Below the pieces are notes generated by a model, which was not told the origin of the DNA, did no database searches, and saw only the letters and a program-made list of their open reading frames with translations. Below, one piece after another: positions 24,259 to 28,107 of a stretch of 28,107 nucleotides of DNA. The DNA lies in contig CAZDJK010000040.1 of the NCBI GenBank assembly GCA_964505725.1, forward strand, positions 1-28,107. The letters run 5' to 3'. The position numbers were made by a program, and so were the translations under genes. Every line of letters begins with the position of its first letter. Positions within the stretch are counted from its first letter, which is position 1. Origin of the DNA: CAVRJC01 sp964505725. Its GTDB lineage: Bacteria; Actinomycetota; Acidimicrobiia; IMCC26256; DASPTH01.

Positions 24259-25425
24259 CTATTCGCGACGCAGCACCATCGTGCCGCACTGGGGGCCGTG
24301 GGCGTTCGCGACCAGTGCGACCCGCGCGTCCGGAACCTGGCGCGTGTCGCACGCGCCTTGGAGCTGCTCCACCGCCTCGCACAGGAACGCAAGGCCGTGC
24401 ATTCGGCCGGCTGCGAGCTGGCCACCGTAGGTGTTGAGCGGCATCGCACCACCGGGGCCGATGCGTCTTCCATCGTCGATCCAGTCGTGGAACTCGCCGA
24501 TGCCACAGAGGCCGAGCGCTTCGACCCACGAGATCGTGATGTGGGTGAAACCGTCGTAGAGCTCGGCGATGTCGACGTCGGTGGCGGCGAGCGACGACCG
24601 TCTCCAGAGCTCCCTACCGCACTCGATCGTCCCTCCAAAGACGAAATCGTCCGCGAAGATCCAGTCGGGGCGCGCGCCGGTTCCGTACGCGAGCGCGTCG
24701 ACGAGGACGACCGGGTTCGCCAGGTCGCGTGCCCGCGCGCGGGTCGTGAGAATGGCGGCGCACGACGCGTTCACCGGGTAGTCGCAGTCGAACAGGCGCA
24801 GTGGATCGGCGATCATCCGCGACGCGAAGTAGTCGTCCATCGTGATCGGATCGCGGAACACGGCCCGGGGGTTGAGCGCAGCCCAGCGTCGCGCGTTCAG
24901 CGCGATGTGCCCGTAGTCCTCCAGGCTGCCCCCGAGCTCGGCGATCCGACGGCGCTGCTTCATCGCGATGGCCAGCATGATCCCGCCGCCGAACCCGTAC
25001 GGCGAAGTGAACTGCGTCGGCCCGGCCGCGAGTGGCGGACCCTCGCGCATCGCGCCGGTGTGCCCGGCCGCCCGCGTGATCGTCCGGTACACGAGTGCAA
25101 CCTCGCACGAACCCGACGCGATCGCCATCGCCGCGTCCATCGCGCTCGCCAGTCCGGAGGGCCCGCTGCCCATGATGTCGTTGAAGGCGGTCAAGTTGCC
25201 CACACCGAGCAGTCGTTGCGCGGAGGTCGCGATCGGCGAATCGCCGGCCGCGCCCCCGAAGCTGTACTCGAAGATCGCGTCCAGGTCGTGCGCGGCCAAG
25301 CCCGCGTTGGCGAGCGCTCCCTGGCACGCATCGAGCGTGAGCCTGCGGATATCGGGGGAACCGGGGCGCGTGACGGCGGAGTAGCCCACGCCCGCGACCG
25401 CGACCTCACGTCCGGCACGATTCAC
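24259..25425 (-). CDS. Thiolase-like lipid-transfer protein (second copy), nucleophile Cys missing
   Basis: A 388-residue thiolase-superfamily protein from GTG 25425. It has VAVAGVGYSAVTRPGSP at the start, IAELYDGFTHITISWVEALGLC in the middle and NTYGGQLAAG from 331. The CxSG nucleophile motif reads GPSG, with Gly88 at the Cys position, so ordinary thiolysis through that Cys is not possible. A His is kept in RMHG (His343), unlike the copy at 1771-2970, and the C-terminus has PQCGTM with Cys380 where thiolases carry a second Cys. The two copies are therefore different enzymes. The GTG overlaps the stop of the DUF35 gene upstream as GTGA, so the pair is translationally coupled. The expected role is C-C cleavage or acyl-CoA binding with DUF35; the substrate is unknown. 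Confidence 0.85.
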   Translation of the reverse strand: MNRAGREVAVAGVGYSAVTRPGSPDIRRLTLDACQGALANAGLAAHDLDAIFEYSFGGAAGDSPIATSAQRLLGVGNLTAFNDIMGSGPSGLASAMDAAMAIASGSCEVALVYRTITRAAGHTGAMREGPPLAAGPTQFTSPYGFGGGIMLAIAMKQRRRIAELGGSLEDYGHIALNARRWAALNPRAVFRDPITMDDYFASRMIADPLRLFDCDYPVNASCAAILTTRARARDLANPVVLVDALAYGTGARPDWIFADDFVFGGTIECGRELWRRSSLAATDVDIAELYDGFTHITISWVEALGLCGIGEFHDWIDDGRRIGPGGAMPLNTYGGQLAAGRMHGLAFLCEAVEQLQGACDTRQVPDARVALVANAHGPQCGTMVLRRE

Positions 25426-25832
25426 GTCCGGCTCCCGTCGGGCGCGAACTGAGGGAGCCACTGCTCGCCACGTTCCTCGAAGACCACGTGGACCGCGTCG
25501 CCGACCGCGACCGCTTCCGGAGCCACCTCGACGAGGTTGGTGAGCAGCCGGAGACCCCCTTGCTCCGCGAGCTCGACGAGCGCGATCACGTACGGGACAT
25601 CGGCGGCGAACGCCGGGGTGAAGGCTTGGCGGACCACGGTGAACGAGTAGACGGTGCCGCGGCCCGATACGACCCGTGGCTCGAGCTCCCGGGCACCGCA
25701 CGTGCTGCACGAGACATCCGGCGGGTAGTTGAGGTGGCCGTGCGGAACGCACGCCGCGACCGCGAGCTCACCCCTCGCGGCCGCCTCCCAGTAGAACTCC
25801 GAGACCTCGTCGGGCGCTGGGATCGGCTTCAT
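25422..25832 (-). CDS. DUF35 OB-fold acyl-CoA-associated protein (second copy)
   Basis: A 136-residue DUF35 protein: N-terminal helix EFYWEAAARGELAVAAC, rubredoxin-like zinc region, then an OB fold (GRGTVYSFTVVRQAFTPAFAADVPYVIALVEL, GDAVHVVFEE). The zinc ligands appear to be Cys28, His31 or His33, Cys42 and Cys45, so unlike the first copy both halves of the site are present, with one His in place of a Cys. It precedes and overlaps the thiolase-like gene by four bases, the reverse of the order at 1373-2970. No strong ribosome site is seen before the ATG. An 11-bp inverted repeat lies 47 bases upstream. It probably forms a complex with the thiolase-like product. Confidence 0.87.
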   Translation of the reverse strand: MKPIPAPDEVSEFYWEAAARGELAVAACVPHGHLNYPPDVSCSTCGARELEPRVVSGRGTVYSFTVVRQAFTPAFAADVPYVIALVELAEQGGLRLLTNLVEVAPEAVAVGDAVHVVFEERGEQWLPQFAPDGSRT

Positions 25833-25878
25833 CGTCGCATCATCTCGGCATGCTCCGACCCGGCGGCCGGAGACGGCA

Positions 25879-25927
25879 CGAACGGAGCCGCGGGCCAGGG
25901 GGGGCTAGCCATTGGGGGCTCCGTTCG
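25879..25927. promoter_or_regulatory. 11-bp perfect inverted repeat upstream of the DUF35/thiolase pair
   Basis: CGAACGGAGCC (25879-25889) and GGCTCCGTTCG (25917-25927) are exact reverse complements with a 27-base spacer that itself contains the palindrome GGCTAGCC (25903-25910). It lies between the minus-strand amidohydrolase remnant (stop at 25950) and the DUF35 start at 25832. It could be the terminator of the lost amidohydrolase gene, or an operator or leader structure of the DUF35 operon. No T-run is present. Confidence 0.45.
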
Positions 25928-25949
25928 CGCTGTACCCGCACGCTCCCGG

Positions 25950-26048
25950 TTACGGGGTGCGCGGGAAGTTGAACACGCTGCGGGCGTTGCTCTCGACCAC
26001 CCGGCTGGCGACGTCGTCGTGCTCCGTCACGCGGTCCGCTCTGACCAT
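25950..26048 (-). pseudogene. C-terminal remnant of an amidohydrolase
   Basis: The minus strand reads a 32-residue frame ending in TAA at 25950. Its EHDDVASRVVESNARSVFNFPRTP part is the typical last helix and tail of ACMSD-type amidohydrolases (normally ...NAARLFGF and similar). An in-frame TGA stands directly before the first ATG, and the rest of the enzyme is absent upstream, so this is a relic. Its tail sits where a co-directional gene upstream of the DUF35 operon would end. The match is by eye and short. Confidence 0.5.
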
Positions 26049-26167
26049 TCACGTCGCCCTGTTTCTGACACTGCCGTCATGCTGGCACAGCCGGGCCGGG
26101 CTGGCAAGCTTCCGACCGCGGCGTGTTCGCCTACGGGAGCTGGTCGTGCACGGCAGCGCCCGCGCGG

Positions 26168-26226
26168 CGTAGCGTCGGCCGAGTGTCAGGCTTCTCTTCG
26201 TTCGGCGGGTTGACTCGTAGCGTCGG
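26168..26226 (+). repeat. 11-base direct repeat CGTAGCGTCGG upstream of the AKR gene
   Basis: CGTAGCGTCGG occurs at 26168-26178 and again at 26216-26226, 48 bases apart, in the otherwise empty stretch 26049-26232. Each copy contains TAGCGT, a TANNNT box. The second copy ends 6 bases before the AKR start codon. It may be two promoter-like or regulator sites; chance cannot be excluded. Confidence 0.35.
26218..26223 (+). promoter_or_regulatory. TAGCGT -10 box, leaderless promoter candidate for the AKR gene
   Basis: TAGCGT fits TANNNT and ends 9 bases before ATG 26233. There is no ribosome site between them, which fits a leaderless or nearly leaderless transcript. The -35 region is not recognisable. 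Confidence 0.35.
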
Positions 26227-26232
26227 TGCCTG

Positions 26233-27240
26233 ATGGAGCACCGCGAGATCGGTTGTCTCTCCGTCTCGGTCGTGGGCCTCGGCTGCAACCAGTTCGGGAC
26301 CAAGGCGTGCGACGAGCCGACGAGCCGCCGGATCGTCGACGAGGCGATCGAGTCCGGGATCGACTACTTCGACACGGCCGACGAATACGGGTCGAACTAC
26401 TTCGACCCGACCGATCCCGAGGGCTGGGGGCGCTCGGAGGAAATCCTCGGACGCGCGCTCGCGGGGCGGCGCGACGACGTCGTGATCGCATCGAAGTTCG
26501 GCGCGCGCCCCCACGGCGGGGACGAGGGGCGCGGCGGGAACCGCGCTCGGTGGGCTCGCCAGGCCGTCGAAGAGAGCTTGCGCCGGCTCGACACCGACCG
26601 GATCGACCTCTATCAGGTGCACTTCCCCGATGCGGCAGTACCCATCGAAGAGACACTCGGCGCGCTCGACGAGCTCGTACGCGCTGGCAAGGTCCGCGAG
26701 ATCGGCTGCTGCAACTTCTCGGGCGCGATGTTGCGGGCGGCCGCAGGAGCCGCGGATCGGTTCGGACACCGACGGTTCGCCAGCGCACAGAACGCGCTCA
26801 ACCTGTTCTCCCGAGGCGCGCTCGACGACGTCCTCCCGGCCTGCGCTGATCTCGGCATGGCGTTCGTGCCGTACTACCCGCTGGCGAGCGGGATGTTGAC
26901 CGGCAAGTACCGACGCGGCGCACCGCCGCCGACGGGCACCCGGCTGACGGATCAGGTCGACGACGCGACCCGGGGCCGCGTGTTCTCCGAGCGCGCGTAC
27001 GCCCGCCTCGAGGCGCTCGAGCGGTACAGCGTCGAACGAGGACACACGCTGCTCGAGCTCGCGTTCGCCTGGTTGCTCGCGCAGCCGACGCTGGCGACGG
27101 TCATCGCGGGCGCGGCGCGTCCGGGTCAGGCCGCTGCGAACGCGGCAGCCTCAGGCTGGCGGCTCACCGCCGACGAGGCCACGGAAGCGACGCGCATCGT
27201 GGCGAACGCCGCCCCGTCGTCCGTGCCCCCCGGCCGCTGA
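26233..27240 (+). CDS. Aldo/keto reductase
   Basis: A 335-residue aldo/keto reductase with the complete catalytic tetrad: Asp47 and Tyr52 (FDTADEYGS), Lys88 (IASKFGA) and His130 (YQVHFPD). The strand GLGCNQFG (15-22) opens the barrel, and GCCNFSG, VPYYPLASGMLTGKY and the C-terminal LAQPTLATVIAGAARPGQ are standard family landmarks. A segment after Tyr52 (SNYFDPTDPEGWG) is longer than in most members and may shape the active site. It would reduce a carbonyl or oxidise an alcohol with NADP(H). No ribosome site precedes the ATG; a TAGCGT box is placed for leaderless initiation. It is followed by the amidohydrolase gene after 60 bases, which has its own promoter candidate. Confidence 0.92.
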   Translation: MEHREIGCLSVSVVGLGCNQFGTKACDEPTSRRIVDEAIESGIDYFDTADEYGSNYFDPTDPEGWGRSEEILGRALAGRRDDVVIASKFGARPHGGDEGRGGNRARWARQAVEESLRRLDTDRIDLYQVHFPDAAVPIEETLGALDELVRAGKVREIGCCNFSGAMLRAAAGAADRFGHRRFASAQNALNLFSRGALDDVLPACADLGMAFVPYYPLASGMLTGKYRRGAPPPTGTRLTDQVDDATRGRVFSERAYARLEALERYSVERGHTLLELAFAWLLAQPTLATVIAGAARPGQAAANAAASGWRLTADEATEATRIVANAAPSSVPPGR

Positions 27241-27266
27241 CAACGGCGTCAGAAATGGGTTACCCT
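27237..27266 (+). promoter_or_regulatory. Promoter candidate for the 3'-terminal amidohydrolase gene
   Basis: CTGACA (27237-27242, overlapping the AKR stop codon) and TACCCT (27261-27266) are separated by 18 bases and match five of six -35 positions and the TANNNT -10 form. The start codon lies 34 bases downstream, behind AAGGGAG. Confidence 0.45.
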
Positions 27267-27300
27267 CACGAGAGTCACCTGAGCGAAGGGAGCGGGAGCC

Positions 27301-28107
27301 ATGAGCGACCGTGTCCGGATCATCTCCGCCGATTCGCATGTCACCCTCCCGAAGGAGCAGGTGTACGCGCAGCTGCCGAGTCGCCTCCGCGAGAAGGTGG
27401 AGGCCGCCGAGGCGGCGTACGCCGCGCAGATGCTGGCGGCCAAGCCACAGAAGGCGAAGCAGGCCGAGCTCAAGGAGGGCCGGGCACCCACCGGCGTGCC
27501 CAACATGGGCAAGGGCGCGCCCTGGCCGGCCGCCGGCCGGGCGGGCGACCACGACCCGGTCGAACGCCTGAAGGACATGGACATCGACGGGGTCGAGGCC
27601 GAGATCCTCTACGTCGGCTCGGGCGGCGCGTCGTTCGCCGCACTCGATCCCGACGAGCGGGTCGAGGCGGTGCACGCGCTCAACTCCGCGGCGATCGAGT
27701 GGGCGTCGATCGACCCCAAGCGCCTCATGCCCGTCTACGTGCTCCCCGTCGAGAACATCGGCATGGCGGTCCAGGAGGTCGAACGGGTCGTCGCCGAGCA
27801 CGGCAAGGCGGTGCAGCTCCCGCTCATCCCGCGCGAAGTGGGCGCGCTCCCCTACTGGGACCGCGCCTACGACCCGCTGTGGGAGATCCTCAGCCACACC
27901 GGTGTGCCGATCAGCCAGCACGTCGGCGCGAGCCGGTACCTGATCGAGGACGTGATGCAGGAGGACCCGACGCCCTACAAGGGGATCATCCAGTCGCTGC
28001 CGCCCATCTTCATGGCCGAGTGCGTCGCCGACTGGACCGTCAGCGGCGTCCTCGAACGCTGGCCCGACCTGCGCGTCGTGCTCGTCGAAGCCGGCATCGG
28101 CTGGATC
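27301..28107 (+). CDS. ACMSD-type amidohydrolase, 5' part
   Basis: The frame opens at ATG 27301 behind AAGGGAG and is still open at the last base, giving 269 residues of a longer protein. The first-strand metal motif is RIISADSHVTLP, with Asp11 and His13. It is followed by a family-typical helical insertion (residues about 20-80, rich in Ala, Lys and Glu), then DHDPVERLKDMDIDGVEAEILY, ALNSAAIEWASIDPKRLMPVYVLP, GVPISQHVG with a probable metal His, and RVVLVEAGIGWI at the window edge. The final-strand GSD motif lies beyond the window. It is closer in style to the SADSH-type amidohydrolases of aromatic and terpenoid degraders than to the IDADNH-type copy at 3151. Likely role: decarboxylase or hydrolase of a cyclic acid; not provable here. 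Confidence 0.88.
   Translation, partial: MSDRVRIISADSHVTLPKEQVYAQLPSRLREKVEAAEAAYAAQMLAAKPQKAKQAELKEGRAPTGVPNMGKGAPWPAAGRAGDHDPVERLKDMDIDGVEAEILYVGSGGASFAALDPDERVEAVHALNSAAIEWASIDPKRLMPVYVLPVENIGMAVQEVERVVAEHGKAVQLPLIPREVGALPYWDRAYDPLWEILSHTGVPISQHVGASRYLIEDVMQEDPTPYKGIIQSLPPIFMAECVADWTVSGVLERWPDLRVVLVEAGIGWI

Noticed and set aside
1..28107. CRISPR arrays, tRNA/rRNA genes, transposases or phage genes
   Set aside because: None was seen: no regularly spaced repeats, no cloverleaf-like sequences noticed, and no mobile-element protein motifs in the plausible frames.

Overview
The window is GC-rich bacterial DNA (around 70 % G+C by eye). Codons end mostly in G or C, GTG starts are common, and catabolic genes are packed tightly. 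The gene set points to an actinobacterium: CaiB/BaiF CoA-transferases, paired acyl-CoA dehydrogenases, lipid-transfer-protein thiolases with DUF35 partners, ACMSD-type amidohydrolases and branched-chain-type ABC importers with fused permease/ATPase chains. A lineage such as Acidimicrobiia is plausible, but that is inference; there is no rRNA or other taxonomic marker. No tRNA, rRNA, CRISPR array or insertion sequence was seen.

Layout. (1) 1-1347, plus strand: end of a VOC/glyoxalase-fold gene and a Dyp-type heme peroxidase. (2) 1373-2970, minus strand: a thiolase-like protein followed by a DUF35 OB-fold partner, overlapping by GTGA. (3) 3151-12572, plus strand: amidohydrolase, two acyl-CoA dehydrogenases that overlap by one base, a small unknown protein followed by a strong hairpin, a tandem CaiB/BaiF protein, a short-chain dehydrogenase, a TesB-like double-hotdog protein and an AttH/CrtC-like lipocalin-fold protein. 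(4) 12586-16108, minus strand: nitroreductase-fold protein, a second tandem CaiB/BaiF protein and a truncated methyltransferase. (5) 16690-24249, plus strand: an importer operon made of a secreted substrate-binding protein, a LivH-LivM-LivG fusion, a LivF ATPase and a second LivH-LivM-LivG fusion. (6) 24259-25832, minus strand: a second DUF35/thiolase-like pair in the opposite gene order, then a 32-codon amidohydrolase remnant. (7) 26233 to the end, plus strand: an aldo/keto reductase and the start of another ACMSD-type amidohydrolase.

Working model (inference). The region reads as a catabolic island for a carboxylated, probably branched or alicyclic isoprenoid- or steroid-like compound. The importer brings it in. 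CoA-transferases activate it or move CoA between intermediates. The ACAD pair desaturates the acyl-CoA, and the SDR, AKR and nitroreductase-like proteins handle redox steps. The Ltp-like/DUF35 pairs cleave C-C bonds by retro-aldol or thiolytic chemistry, amidohydrolases decarboxylate or hydrolyse ring-derived acids, and the hotdog protein may act on CoA esters. No enoyl-CoA hydratase, acyl-CoA ligase or transcription factor is visible, so any such functions must lie outside the window.

Most notable are the duplicated unusual architectures: two HMG permease/ATPase fusions around one LivF, two tandem CaiB proteins that each seem to keep the classical catalytic Asp only in the C-terminal half, and two degenerate-thiolase/DUF35 pairs coupled by the same 4-base overlap but in reversed order. 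Several short inverted repeats in the intergenic gaps look regulatory.
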